Origin: Empedobacter stercoris
Lineage (GTDB): Bacteria; Bacteroidota; Bacteroidia; Flavobacteriales; Weeksellaceae
DNA: 64,000 nucleotides
Direction of reading: 5' to 3'
NCBI RefSeq assembly: GCF_025244765.1
Contig: NZ_CP104209.1
Span: 2,734,501-2,798,500 of the forward strand
Part shown: piece by piece, positions 54,143-63,049 of the stretch
How positions within the stretch are numbered: position 1 is the first letter of the stretch
Layout of the letters: each line of letters starts with the position of its first letter
Notes under the pieces: model-generated
Databases searched by the model: none
The model's input: only the letters and a program-made list of their open reading frames with translations
Told to the model about the DNA's origin: nothing
Made by a program: the position numbers and the translations under genes

Positions 54143-55927
54143 ATGAACGATATTATCCAATTATTGCCAGATCATGTAGCTAATCAAATTGCCGCGGGAG
54201 AAGTTGTGCAACGGCCAGCTTCGGTGATAAAAGAGTTGATTGAAAATGCAGTGGATTCTGGTGCAACTTCTATTCAGGTAATTGTAAAAGATGCGGGTAG
54301 AAGCTTGATCCAAGTGATTGATAATGGTTCGGGAATGAGTGTGACAGATGTTCGTATGGCTTTTGAACGTCACGCAACGTCGAAAATCAGAAAGACGGAA
54401 GATATTTACAATATTCATACAAAAGGTTTTCGCGGAGAGGCTTTAGCTTCAATTGCTGCTGTTGCGCAAGTAGAAACGAAAACGCGTCGTGATGAGGATG
54501 AGGTAGGTTCGCAATTAGTGATAGAAGGAGGAGAAGTTCGAAGTCAAGATCCAGTTGTTTGTCCAGTCGGAACTTCTATTGCGGTCAAAAATCTTTTTTA
54601 TAACGTGCCTGCTCGTCGTAATTTCTTGAAATCAAATCAGGTTGAGTTTCGTCATATTCAAGATGAATTTCAACGCGTTTCGATGGCACACGAAAATATT
54701 AGTTTCTTTTTACATCACAACGATGCAGAGATTTATCATCTAAAAGCGGGGAATTTAAAACAACGAATTACTCAGATTTTTGGAAAGAAATTAAGTGCTC
54801 AAATTATTTCGGTTGAAGAAGATACTGAAATTGTAAAAGTAAAAGGTTTTGTAGGAAAACCAGATGCTGCGAAGAAATCACGCGGAGAGCAATTTTTCTT
54901 TGTCAACAATCGTTTTATTCGAAGTGGATATTTACACAATGCGATTGTAGATGCTTTCGAAAGTTTGTTGCCAACAGGATATAGTCCGTCTTATTTTTTG
55001 TATTTAGAACTTGATCCTTCAAAAATTGATATCAATATCCATCCTACAAAAACAGAAATCAAATTTGAAGACGAAGCATTGATATACACAATTCTAAGAG
55101 CTGCTGTAAAACATGCTTTGGGACAGTTTAATGTCATTCCTTCGTTGGATTTTGAACAAGATCCAAACTGGGCATTTATTCCTTCTGCAACAGAAAATAC
55201 AGAAATTAAAATGCCAGAAATTACAGTTGATTCAAGTTTTAATCCATTTGAACATCAACAAACAAGATCGCCAAAGCCATCTGATATTCGAGCGAATATG
55301 GATTTTTATAAAGATGCGGTTGAGTTAGAAATAGAGAATAATCATGCACATCAATTATTCGAATCTGAAGATTTTCAGGATAGTTTTGATGTGATACAAT
55401 GGATGAACCAATATTTGATAGTAGAATATCGTGGTGAATTGTTGATTATTGATCAACATCGTGCGCATCAAAAAATATTGTTCGAGAAATTTATTCATTC
55501 AAATAACGGAAGTGCTTTGGTTCAACAAATGCTTTTTCCGATAGAATTGGAGCTTTCGCCAAATGATCGTCAGAAATTAATCAACGTAGAACATCAATTG
55601 TTAAGTTTTGGTTTTGACATTTCGTTAGACGAAGAAACCATTCAGATTAACGCAATTCCTGTTGATGTTCAGCAAGAAGATGTCGTGTCTATTTTTATGG
55701 ATTTTATAGAAGAGTTGGAATACCAAGAATCAATCGAATTAGAAAATACGTTTGCGAAAATTTTAGCGAAAAATGCCGCTGTTAAAAAGGGTGTAGCGTT
55801 AAAATCTGAGCAAATGCAAACTTTGGTAGAAGAATTGCTAAGACTAACAAATCCAAATTATACACCATACGGACGCCCTATTTTTGTGCAAATGAATACG
55901 GCAGATATTAAAAAAACATTACAATAA
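54143..55927 (+). CDS. mutL: DNA mismatch repair protein MutL
   Basis: 594 aa. N-terminal GHKL ATPase: IAAGEVVQRPASVIKELIEN, DNGSGM, HATSKI, GFRGEALASIAAV. The C-terminal dimerisation domain is present, but the endonuclease motif is altered: DQHRAHQKILFE near residue 437-448 has Gln where the first Glu of DQHA-xx-E-xxxx-E is expected. The Cys-containing motifs are replaced (AKNAAVKKG; TPYGRP). Nicking activity is therefore doubtful. The ATG at 54143 fits family and promoter. First gene of a run with two rhomboids. Confidence 0.95.
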   Translation: MNDIIQLLPDHVANQIAAGEVVQRPASVIKELIENAVDSGATSIQVIVKDAGRSLIQVIDNGSGMSVTDVRMAFERHATSKIRKTEDIYNIHTKGFRGEALASIAAVAQVETKTRRDEDEVGSQLVIEGGEVRSQDPVVCPVGTSIAVKNLFYNVPARRNFLKSNQVEFRHIQDEFQRVSMAHENISFFLHHNDAEIYHLKAGNLKQRITQIFGKKLSAQIISVEEDTEIVKVKGFVGKPDAAKKSRGEQFFFVNNRFIRSGYLHNAIVDAFESLLPTGYSPSYFLYLELDPSKIDINIHPTKTEIKFEDEALIYTILRAAVKHALGQFNVIPSLDFEQDPNWAFIPSATENTEIKMPEITVDSSFNPFEHQQTRSPKPSDIRANMDFYKDAVELEIENNHAHQLFESEDFQDSFDVIQWMNQYLIVEYRGELLIIDQHRAHQKILFEKFIHSNNGSALVQQMLFPIELELSPNDRQKLINVEHQLLSFGFDISLDEETIQINAIPVDVQQEDVVSIFMDFIEELEYQESIELENTFAKILAKNAAVKKGVALKSEQMQTLVEELLRLTNPNYTPYGRPIFVQMNTADIKKTLQ

Positions 55928-55931
55928 CCAA

Positions 55932-56672
55932 ATGAGACAATCTATACCACCGATAACAAAGAATTTACTGATTATTAATGGGTTATTCTTTTTAGCGACT
56001 TTTGTTTTTAACGCAAAAGGAATTGATTTACGCGTAATTTTAGGGGCATTTTATCCAGAATCTCCTAACTTCAATTTTTGGCAAATCTTAACGCATATGT
56101 TTATGCATGCCGATTTTACGCATATATTGTTTAATATGTTTGCATTGTGGATGTTTGGTTCGGTAGTGGAACAAACTTTTGGTCCTAAAAAGTTTATAAC
56201 CTTATATTTATTAGCTGGTTTAGGAGGTTTTATTTTATTTAATTTGGTAAATTATTTCCAAGTTGAGCAATTAAAAGAAATAATCCAATCGCAAGGAATA
56301 GGTTTGGGACAAATTTATGATGCAGCTAAATTATCAATGCAAGGCGCATATCATACCAACGCAGTTATTCAAAGTAGTCAATCTGCGTCAAGTATTTTAA
56401 CCTATTTTGTTACACCAATGGTTGGTGCTTCAGGAGCAATTTATGGTTTATTGTTAGCATTTGCGGTGTTGTATCCAAACGAAAAGTTGATGTTAATCTT
56501 TTTTCCAGTTCCAATAAAAGCAAAATATTTTATTCCAATTATGGTATTAATTGAGTTTTATATGGGATACCAGAATATCGGAAATGTAGCACATTTTGCC
56601 CATTTAGGAGGAGGTTTAATAGGTTTCTTATTGGCAAGAAAATGGAAAAAGAATCTTTATAGATGGAATTAA
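55932..56672 (+). CDS. Rhomboid family intramembrane serine protease
   Basis: 246 aa, six helices. Family marks: HMFMHADFTHILFNMFALW in the first loop, the catalytic serine in GASGAIYGLLLAF (about 163-175), and catalytic histidine in VAHFAHLGGGLIGFL. Cleaves membrane proteins; substrate unknown. Begins 4 bp after mutL and is followed by a paralogue. Confidence 0.9.
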   Translation: MRQSIPPITKNLLIINGLFFLATFVFNAKGIDLRVILGAFYPESPNFNFWQILTHMFMHADFTHILFNMFALWMFGSVVEQTFGPKKFITLYLLAGLGGFILFNLVNYFQVEQLKEIIQSQGIGLGQIYDAAKLSMQGAYHTNAVIQSSQSASSILTYFVTPMVGASGAIYGLLLAFAVLYPNEKLMLIFFPVPIKAKYFIPIMVLIEFYMGYQNIGNVAHFAHLGGGLIGFLLARKWKKNLYRWN

Positions 56673-56675
56673 ACT

Positions 56676-57563
56676 ATGACAAATAATATCTTAGACGATT
56701 TAAAACTAAAATATTCTTCAGGAAATAGTGCAACAAAGTTAATTTATATCAATGTTGTGGTGTTTTTTACGTTACTGATTGTAGATTTCATTCTTCGTAC
56801 TGTAGCGAATTCAATTATTAACACAACTGATTTGTTTGCATTGTCATCTTTTGATGATTTATTGACAAAACCATGGCAAATTTTCAGCTATTCTTGGTTG
56901 CATGGAAATCTTTTCCATTTGATTATGAATATGGTTTTGTTGTACTTCGTAGGCCAAATGTTTTTACAACAATTTCAGAATAGAAACTTAGTGACGTTTT
57001 ATATTTTTGGAGGAATAACTGGAGGTATATTCTTTTTATTGTTTCAAAATATATTCAATTATTCACATTTATTAGTTGGTGCTTCTGCAGCTGTTTATGC
57101 CGTTTTTTTTGGGATGATTTCCTACAACCCAAAAATGCCTGTTCGTTTGCTACTTATTCCAACTTCGTTTCCATTGTTGTATGTAGGCTACTTTTTTATT
57201 GCTTTTGATGTATATAATATTATAGCAAATCAGAATGCTGGTGGAAGTATTTCGCATTTGGGTGGTGCGATTTTTGGTTATCTTTATATGAAACAATTTG
57301 AGAAAGGAAATGATTTTTTAGGTAACTTTATTATCAAAATAGAACAATTGATTCAAAAGAAAGACAAATCAACATTTAAAATATATAAAAATACTTCTTC
57401 AACTTCAACTCGAACAAATGTTCCGAAAGATGACTACGATTTTAATCATCAAAAAGTTGAAAAACAAAAGAAAATTGATGTAATTTTAGATAAAATTTCG
57501 CGATCAGGATACGAAAGTTTATCTAAAGAAGAAAAAGACTTTCTATTTAAAGAAGGTAGATAA
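56676..57563 (+). CDS. Rhomboid family protein, variant GASA motif
   Basis: 295 aa. SWLHGNLFHLIMNMVLLYF, then GASAAVYAVFFG (Ala after the serine in place of the usual GxSG) and SISHLGGAIFGYL with the catalytic His. Both catalytic residues remain, so activity is plausible. A cytoplasmic tail of about 85 residues (Lys- and Ser/Thr-rich, ending SLSKEEKDFLFKEGR) resembles the C-terminus seen in other Bacteroidota rhomboids. 3 bp after the first rhomboid. Confidence 0.88.
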   Translation: MTNNILDDLKLKYSSGNSATKLIYINVVVFFTLLIVDFILRTVANSIINTTDLFALSSFDDLLTKPWQIFSYSWLHGNLFHLIMNMVLLYFVGQMFLQQFQNRNLVTFYIFGGITGGIFFLLFQNIFNYSHLLVGASAAVYAVFFGMISYNPKMPVRLLLIPTSFPLLYVGYFFIAFDVYNIIANQNAGGSISHLGGAIFGYLYMKQFEKGNDFLGNFIIKIEQLIQKKDKSTFKIYKNTSSTSTRTNVPKDDYDFNHQKVEKQKKIDVILDKISRSGYESLSKEEKDFLFKEGR

Positions 57564-57564
57564 A

Positions 57565-58605
57565 ATGAGTGTAATCAGTAAGTTTAAACTAAATTATTTC
57601 AATCGTTTAGTACTAACAATAAATATTGTTTTTTTGTTGGTAGCTTATTGTGTTTATTTAAATAAAGTTTTTACACCTTCAGAAATACCTTATTTTAATT
57701 TTATCTCAATTGGTTTTCCAATTTTATTTGCATTCGGAACTATTTTTTTAGCTTATTGGTTATTATTTAGTTGGCGACATTTTCTATTGATTTTAATTCT
57801 TTCAGCTGGATTGTTTTATCCAATTTATTTATCTTATCCCATTGTACAATTCAATAAAATAGAAGCTAAAAAAGCCGATTTAACAGTTTTGACATACAAT
57901 GCTCATGGTTTTAAGGATGAAGGAACGAAAGAATTTTTGATTAAAAATAAAGCGGACATTATGTTGCTTCAAGAGGCAAGAGAAGCTCAACAAAAGAGTT
58001 TGAAAAATAATGAGTTTAAAGATTATTATTCAGAATTTTATGGATTGTTAACGATTTATAGTAAATATCCAATTATCCAAACAAAAATAATAGAAACCGA
58101 AAATAGCGAAGATTTTAATGGACTTGCGGCATATGCAGATATTGATCTCGGAACCGATACAATTCGAGTAATCAATGTTTATTTGGAGCCTATGTATATC
58201 GATAAAACGATGGTAAAAGATATTATTCAATCAGAAGATTCGAAAACAGCTGAAATTTCGAGCAGAAAGGTCGAATTGAAATTGGTAAAAGGAATGCAAA
58301 AGCATCAAAAGCAGTTGGAAGCAATTATCCCGTATATCAAATCATCTCGTCATCCCGTTATTTTAGGAACAGACCTTAATGCTACGCCTATTTCGTATGA
58401 ATACGAAAAATTAAAAAATTACCTTCACGATTCATATATAGCGGTAGGAAAAGGAGATGCTACAACTTTTCATGGATTTAAATTTCCAATTAGAATTGAT
58501 TATTTATTTCATTCAAAAGAATTTACAGCTATTGAGGCAAATGTTATTCGTAAAAAATTTTCGGATCATTATCCTGTTGTTGTAAAATATAAATTTGCAG
58601 AATAA
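57565..58605 (+). CDS. Endonuclease/exonuclease/phosphatase family protein, membrane-anchored
   Basis: 346 aa. Three N-terminal helices (about 12-95) are followed by an EEP domain: LTYNAHGF, MLLQEAREA, GTDLNATPISYEY, RIDYLFHSKE and FSDHYPVVVKY, including the Asp and His catalytic residues. Probably a phosphodiesterase facing the periplasm. It follows the rhomboid by 1 bp, suggesting one operon with mutL. Substrate unknown. Confidence 0.88.
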   Translation: MSVISKFKLNYFNRLVLTINIVFLLVAYCVYLNKVFTPSEIPYFNFISIGFPILFAFGTIFLAYWLLFSWRHFLLILILSAGLFYPIYLSYPIVQFNKIEAKKADLTVLTYNAHGFKDEGTKEFLIKNKADIMLLQEAREAQQKSLKNNEFKDYYSEFYGLLTIYSKYPIIQTKIIETENSEDFNGLAAYADIDLGTDTIRVINVYLEPMYIDKTMVKDIIQSEDSKTAEISSRKVELKLVKGMQKHQKQLEAIIPYIKSSRHPVILGTDLNATPISYEYEKLKNYLHDSYIAVGKGDATTFHGFKFPIRIDYLFHSKEFTAIEANVIRKKFSDHYPVVVKYKFAE

Positions 58606-58637
58606 TTTTTCCTATATTTATTTAATAATCAATCAAA

Positions 58638-60167
58638 ATGAACCAAAAAGAAAGCTTTATTCAGGAAATACAAAAACGTTATTCCTATAAAAATGATAAA
58701 ATAATATTAGGCAAAGCCAGATTAGATGGAGAAATTGTAGAAGAAGCTGAAATTTCAGTGGCATTAAAAACAATGAATCGTCATGGATTGATTGGAGGTG
58801 CAACCGGAACAGGAAAAACCAAATCTTTGCAAATTATCGCCGAACAACTTTCTTTAAAAGGGGTTCCGACTTTATTGATGGATATTAAAGGAGATTTGTC
58901 GGGAATTGGAGCAGCAGCAAATGCGGAAGATAAACATGCGCAAGAAAGAATGCAAGCGCTCGATTTACCTTATAATCCGCAAGGGTCAGCAGTGGAATTT
59001 TTGTCTATTTCTGATGAGCCAGGAGTTAAACTTCGTGCAACTGTAACTGATTTTGGTCCAATTTTATTCAGTAAAATTTTAGAATTAAATGAGACACAAG
59101 AAAGTATAATCTCAATTATATTTAAGTATTGTGAAGATCGAAATTTACCATTGATTGATTTGGAAGATATTCGACGCGTTTTACAATATGTAACAGATTC
59201 AGCTGAAGGTAAAGCAGAATTAAATTCTAATTATGGAACAATTGCGCCTGCTTCATTAGGAGCTATTTTACGTAAAATTGTTGCATTAGAACAACAAGGT
59301 GCAACAAAATTCTTCGGAGAACCAAGTTTTGATGTTCAAGATTTATTGAAAACAAAAGATGGTAAAGGAATCGTAAATATTATTCGTTTGATTGATATTC
59401 AAAATCAACCCAATTTATTTTCCACTTTTATGCTGAGTTTGTTGAATAAAATTTATTCTCAATTTCCTGAATCTGGAGATGCTGATCAACCTAAATTGGT
59501 TATTTTTATTGATGAAGCGCATTTGATTTTTAAAGAAGCAACGAAAGCTTTATTAAATCAAATAGAAACCATGGTAAAATTAATTCGTTCTAAAGGTGTT
59601 GGGTTATATTTTGTAACTCAAGTTCCTGGAGATGTTCCTGATGCAGTTTTGAGTCAATTAGGGCTTAAAATTCAACATGCATTAAGAGGTTTTACAGCAA
59701 AAGATCGCAAAGAAATTACGAAAGCAATCGAAAATTATCCAACGACAACTTATTATAAGGCAAATGAGGTAATCACACAATTAGGAATTGGAGAAGCTTT
59801 TGTGACTGCTTTAGATGAAAAAGGGATTCCAACGCCATTAGCATATACTTATATGCGCGCACCAAATTCGAGAATGGATGTGTTGACTTCTGATGAAATA
59901 AATACGATTGTAGCAAACTCAGATTTAGTCAATAAGTATGCGAAGAATATCAACCGTGAATCGGCTAATGAGATATTATCACAAAAATTAGAACAACAAA
60001 AAAATAGTGAACAAACAAGTAGTAAAAAAACTCCTTCAAAAAAAGTTCCACAAGAAAAAGATTGGACAGATAATCCTGTTGTACGTGACGTAAGTCGTAC
60101 AGCAACTCGAAAATTGATGGATTGGGGAATGAAAATGTTAACTGATTTTTTAAAAGGAAAAAAATAA
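58638..60167 (+). CDS. HerA-like (DUF853) ATPase
   Basis: 509 aa. Walker A GATGTGKTKSL (about 54-64), MDIKGDLSGIG, Walker B VIFIDEAHLIF (about 287-297), and an FTAKDRKEI arginine region. A Lys/Ser/Pro linker (SKKTPSKKVPQEKDW) and a short C-terminal helix follow. The family is a hexameric translocase class of uncertain role, often called 'helicase HerA-like C-terminal domain protein'. It is followed 4 bp later by a nuclease gene. Confidence 0.88.
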   Translation: MNQKESFIQEIQKRYSYKNDKIILGKARLDGEIVEEAEISVALKTMNRHGLIGGATGTGKTKSLQIIAEQLSLKGVPTLLMDIKGDLSGIGAAANAEDKHAQERMQALDLPYNPQGSAVEFLSISDEPGVKLRATVTDFGPILFSKILELNETQESIISIIFKYCEDRNLPLIDLEDIRRVLQYVTDSAEGKAELNSNYGTIAPASLGAILRKIVALEQQGATKFFGEPSFDVQDLLKTKDGKGIVNIIRLIDIQNQPNLFSTFMLSLLNKIYSQFPESGDADQPKLVIFIDEAHLIFKEATKALLNQIETMVKLIRSKGVGLYFVTQVPGDVPDAVLSQLGLKIQHALRGFTAKDRKEITKAIENYPTTTYYKANEVITQLGIGEAFVTALDEKGIPTPLAYTYMRAPNSRMDVLTSDEINTIVANSDLVNKYAKNINRESANEILSQKLEQQKNSEQTSSKKTPSKKVPQEKDWTDNPVVRDVSRTATRKLMDWGMKMLTDFLKGKK

Positions 60168-60171
60168 GCAA

Positions 60172-61539
60172 GTGTACGCGATTTTAGATATAGAGGCGAC
60201 TGGCGGAAAAGTAGGAGAAGAGTCAATCATTGAGATTGCTGTGTATAAATATGATGGAAAAGAAATTGTTGATCAATTTATTTCATTAGTTAATCCCGAA
60301 AAAAAGATTGACAAATTTGTACAAAAATTAACTCAAATTACCGATAAAATGGTGTTAACTGCACCAAAGTTTCATGAAGTAGCTAAGAGGATAGTTGAAA
60401 TTACAGATGATTGTATTTTAGTTGGACATAATGTGATGTTTGATTATAGAATGTTGAAACAGGAGTTTGAACGATTAGGCTATAATTATGAAAAAGAATG
60501 GATTGATACTTTTGAATACAGTGAGAAATTAATCCCAAATTTACCATCATATTCTTTGGGTAAATTGTGTCAATCCTTAGGTATTGTGGTAACAGATCGC
60601 CATCGAGCTTCTGGAGATGCAAGAGCAACGATAACGTTATTCAAAATGCTTTTAGATAAAGATTCTGAAAAAATTATCACCAAGAAAACAGGTTTAAAAC
60701 AACCTAAAAAAGCAAGTTCTAAATATCAGAAATTGTTAGAAAATCTACCGAATACGACAGGTGTTTTTTACATGTACAATAGTAGAAAACAGTTAATTTA
60801 TATTAGTAGAAGTAATAATATCGCACGATCTATCAATCAAATTTTTACATCAAAAACCTTAAAAGCAAATAAATTAAAACGTTATACTCGATCGATTAAA
60901 TTTGAAGAAACTGGAAGCGGATTTTTAGCCGCTATAAAAGAGAATAATGAGGTTTTGACTAACCAACCAATGTATAATCTTAAACTAGTTGAAAATAAAG
61001 TATATCCGTATGGGTTGTATTATTTAGAATCGAAAAGAGGTTATTCACGTTTAGAAATAGGAAAAGTTAGAAAAGTAGAGCCTGTTTTAAAATTTAAGAC
61101 GAAAGAACGTGCCAAAGAGGTTTTAGAAAAAATTGTTAATGATTACAATCTTTGTCAACAAGTAAATGAGGGAATAAAATCTGATGAATCTTGTTTTCAG
61201 TACAAAGTGAATAAATGTAATGGAGCTTGTATAAAGGAGGAATCTCGAGATGATTACAATAAAAGAATCAAGGATTTTATTCAAACGACAGAGTATCCTT
61301 CGGATACATTTTTAATCATTGATAAAGGTCGAAGTGGGATAGAGAAGTCATTTTATTTAATCGAAAATAAGGAATTTAAAGGATATGGCTATTACGAGTA
61401 TCATCATCAGATAAAATCGCTTGAAAAGATACATAACATATTGATTCTAATTCAAGAAACAGATGAAATCAAGAATATGTTAAAATATTTTCTGTACAAG
61501 GTTTCGTCTAATCCAAGCCAAATTGTAATATTAAATTAA
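60172..61539 (+). CDS. DnaQ-like exonuclease fused to GIY-YIG (UvrC-like) domain
   Basis: 455 aa, GTG start. Residues 1-170 are a DEDDh exonuclease: AILDIEATGG, HNVMFDYRML, and HRASGDARAT. Residues about 193-275 look like a GIY-YIG domain (TTGVFYMYNSRKQLIYISRSN). A UvrC-like Cys-containing segment (CFQYKVNKCNGACIKEES) then follows. Together this resembles the DNA polymerase III epsilon/UvrC-like fusion found in several phyla. Likely a repair nuclease. Its terminator has been interrupted by the IS element. Confidence 0.88.
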   Translation: MYAILDIEATGGKVGEESIIEIAVYKYDGKEIVDQFISLVNPEKKIDKFVQKLTQITDKMVLTAPKFHEVAKRIVEITDDCILVGHNVMFDYRMLKQEFERLGYNYEKEWIDTFEYSEKLIPNLPSYSLGKLCQSLGIVVTDRHRASGDARATITLFKMLLDKDSEKIITKKTGLKQPKKASSKYQKLLENLPNTTGVFYMYNSRKQLIYISRSNNIARSINQIFTSKTLKANKLKRYTRSIKFEETGSGFLAAIKENNEVLTNQPMYNLKLVENKVYPYGLYYLESKRGYSRLEIGKVRKVEPVLKFKTKERAKEVLEKIVNDYNLCQQVNEGIKSDESCFQYKVNKCNGACIKEESRDDYNKRIKDFIQTTEYPSDTFLIIDKGRSGIEKSFYLIENKEFKGYGYYEYHHQIKSLEKIHNILILIQETDEIKNMLKYFLYKVSSNPSQIVILN

Positions 61540-61552
61540 ATTATTAGAAATA

Positions 61553-61571
61553 AAAAAAGGTCAGTTTAAAA
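61553..61571 (+). terminator. Left half of an IS-split terminator hairpin
   Basis: AAAAAAAGGTCAGTTTAAAA before the IS end; the matching arm CTGACCTTTTTGTTTT follows the right end (63016-63034). Rejoined, they form a GGTCAGTTT/AAACTGACC stem with A- and T-tracts. Confidence 0.75.
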
Positions 61572-61614
61572 TACACTGCCCCCAAAAAGTTAGACACTTT
61601 TGGGGGCATTTTTT

Positions 61615-62151
61615 ATGACAAGAAAAGTAAAATATGGTGTAGCATTTAAGTTACGTTGTGTGAAAGAAGTTTTAGAAAAACATCGAACAATACGTTCAAT
61701 TAGTAAAAAAGAAAATATACATGCTTCTTTATTAAAGAAATGGGTTTCTGATTATCATAATCAAGGAATTTCAGGTATAGAACCTAAAAAAAAACAAACG
61801 TATAGCGTTGAATTTAAGTTGAAAGTTATTAAGTCTATAACCAAACAGTTTCTTAGTTTGCGTGAAGCACGCTTGAAATTTAATATTCCAAGTGAATCGG
61901 TTATTATAAAATGGCAAAAAGATTTTGCTACCTTTGGAATAGACGGATTAAAACCCAAACCAAAAGGCCGTCCCAAGACTATGAGCACATCTAAGGGTAG
62001 ACCTAAAAAATCGAAACAACCGTTAACAAGAGAAGAAGAACTATTGTTAGAGATTGAACGTTTACGTTGTGAAGTTGCACTCTTAAAAAAGTTCAATGCC
62101 TTAATTCAAGCCGAGGAAGAAAAACAAAAGAAACTTGGACGCAAGCCATAA
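61615..62151 (+). CDS. IS3-family transposase OrfA
   Basis: 178 aa from the ATG at 61615; a TTG at 61600 sits in the terminal hairpin. Two helix-turn-helix units (KLRCVKEVLEKHRTIRSISK; FKLKVIKSITKQFLSLREA) are followed by a basic linker (KPKPKGRPKTMSTSKGRPKK) and a C-terminal leucine-zipper-like helix (EELLLEIERLRCEVALLKKF). This is the DNA-binding half. An A-rich stretch near 62119-62133 could serve for -1 frameshifting into OrfB. Confidence 0.9.
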   Translation: MTRKVKYGVAFKLRCVKEVLEKHRTIRSISKKENIHASLLKKWVSDYHNQGISGIEPKKKQTYSVEFKLKVIKSITKQFLSLREARLKFNIPSESVIIKWQKDFATFGIDGLKPKPKGRPKTMSTSKGRPKKSKQPLTREEELLLEIERLRCEVALLKKFNALIQAEEEKQKKLGRKP

Positions 62152-62201
62152 ATGAATTAAGGCCAGAATTTCATCTAAATTTACTTTTAGATTGTACACA
62201 T

Positions 62202-62981
62202 ATGGCTAGAAGCAGCTTTTACTATCATATTTCACGTAGTAAAACAGATAAATACGAGGAATTAAAACTTAAGATAAAATCCATTTATCATCAGCATAAA
62301 GGGCGATATGGCTATCGACGAATTACCGATGAATTAAGAAAATCAGGAACTATCATCAATCATAAAACTGTTCTTAAACTGATGAATAGCTTAGGATTAA
62401 AGAGTTTGATTCGAAGAAAAAAATACAAATCTTACAAAGGAGAACAAGGAAAGATTGCACCAAACATCTTGCAAAGAGCATTTAAGGCTGATAAACCCAA
62501 CCAAAAATGGGTAACAGATGTTACCGAGTTTAAAGTAAAAGATAAAAAACTATATTTATCACCAATAATGGATCTGTACAATCAAGAAATTATCAGCTAT
62601 GAGTTAAGCGAACGACCTGTTTTTAATCAAGTAACTCAAATGCTTAAAAAGGCATTTAAAATAACGAAAGACACCAAAGATTTGATATTACATTCCGATC
62701 AAGGATGGCAATATCAAATGAAACAATATCAGGCTTTATTAAATGAAAAAGGAATCATACAAAGTATGAGTAGAAAAGGAAATTGCTTAGATAATGCTAT
62801 TATCGAGAATTTCTTCGGAATACTGAAATCGGAACTATTTTATTTACAAAAATTTAATTCTATTGAAGAGCTAAAAAAAGAAATAAAACAATACATTTAC
62901 TATTACAATAACGATAGAATAAAATCGAACTTAAATAAAATGAGCCCGATACAATATCGAACTCATTTTTATAATTATTAA
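62202..62981 (+). CDS. IS3-family transposase OrfB (DDE integrase)
   Basis: 259 aa from the ATG; the frame is open back to about 62103 (encoding AINELRPEFHLNLLLDCTHM), which fits OrfAB fusion by -1 frameshift rather than independent start. HTH_21 region GRYGYRRITDELRK, then the DDE core with WVTDVTEF, LHSDQGWQYQ and NAIIENFFGILKSE. All three catalytic acids are present. Confidence 0.93.
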   Translation: MARSSFYYHISRSKTDKYEELKLKIKSIYHQHKGRYGYRRITDELRKSGTIINHKTVLKLMNSLGLKSLIRRKKYKSYKGEQGKIAPNILQRAFKADKPNQKWVTDVTEFKVKDKKLYLSPIMDLYNQEIISYELSERPVFNQVTQMLKKAFKITKDTKDLILHSDQGWQYQMKQYQALLNEKGIIQSMSRKGNCLDNAIIENFFGILKSELFYLQKFNSIEELKKEIKQYIYYYNNDRIKSNLNKMSPIQYRTHFYNY

Positions 62982-63049
62982 TTTTTAATCTGTCCAAACT
63001 TTTGGGTGCAGTCTAAAAACTGACCTTTTTGTTTTATATGAAATTAAGA

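Larger units (their letters stand above)
61572..63015 (+). mobile_element. IS3-family (IS150-type) insertion sequence
   Basis: 1444 bp, the IS150 size class. Ends are imperfect inverted repeats: left TACACTGCCCCCAAAAAGTT, right (reversed) TAGACTGCACCCAAAAGTTT. Flanks repeat AAA or AAAA, a probable 3-4 bp target duplication, though A-runs make it ambiguous. It carries orfA and orfB in the -1 relationship. A hairpin TGCCCCCAAAA/TTTTGGGGGCA lies at the left end (61577-61608). Both reading frames look intact, so it may be active. Confidence 0.92.
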
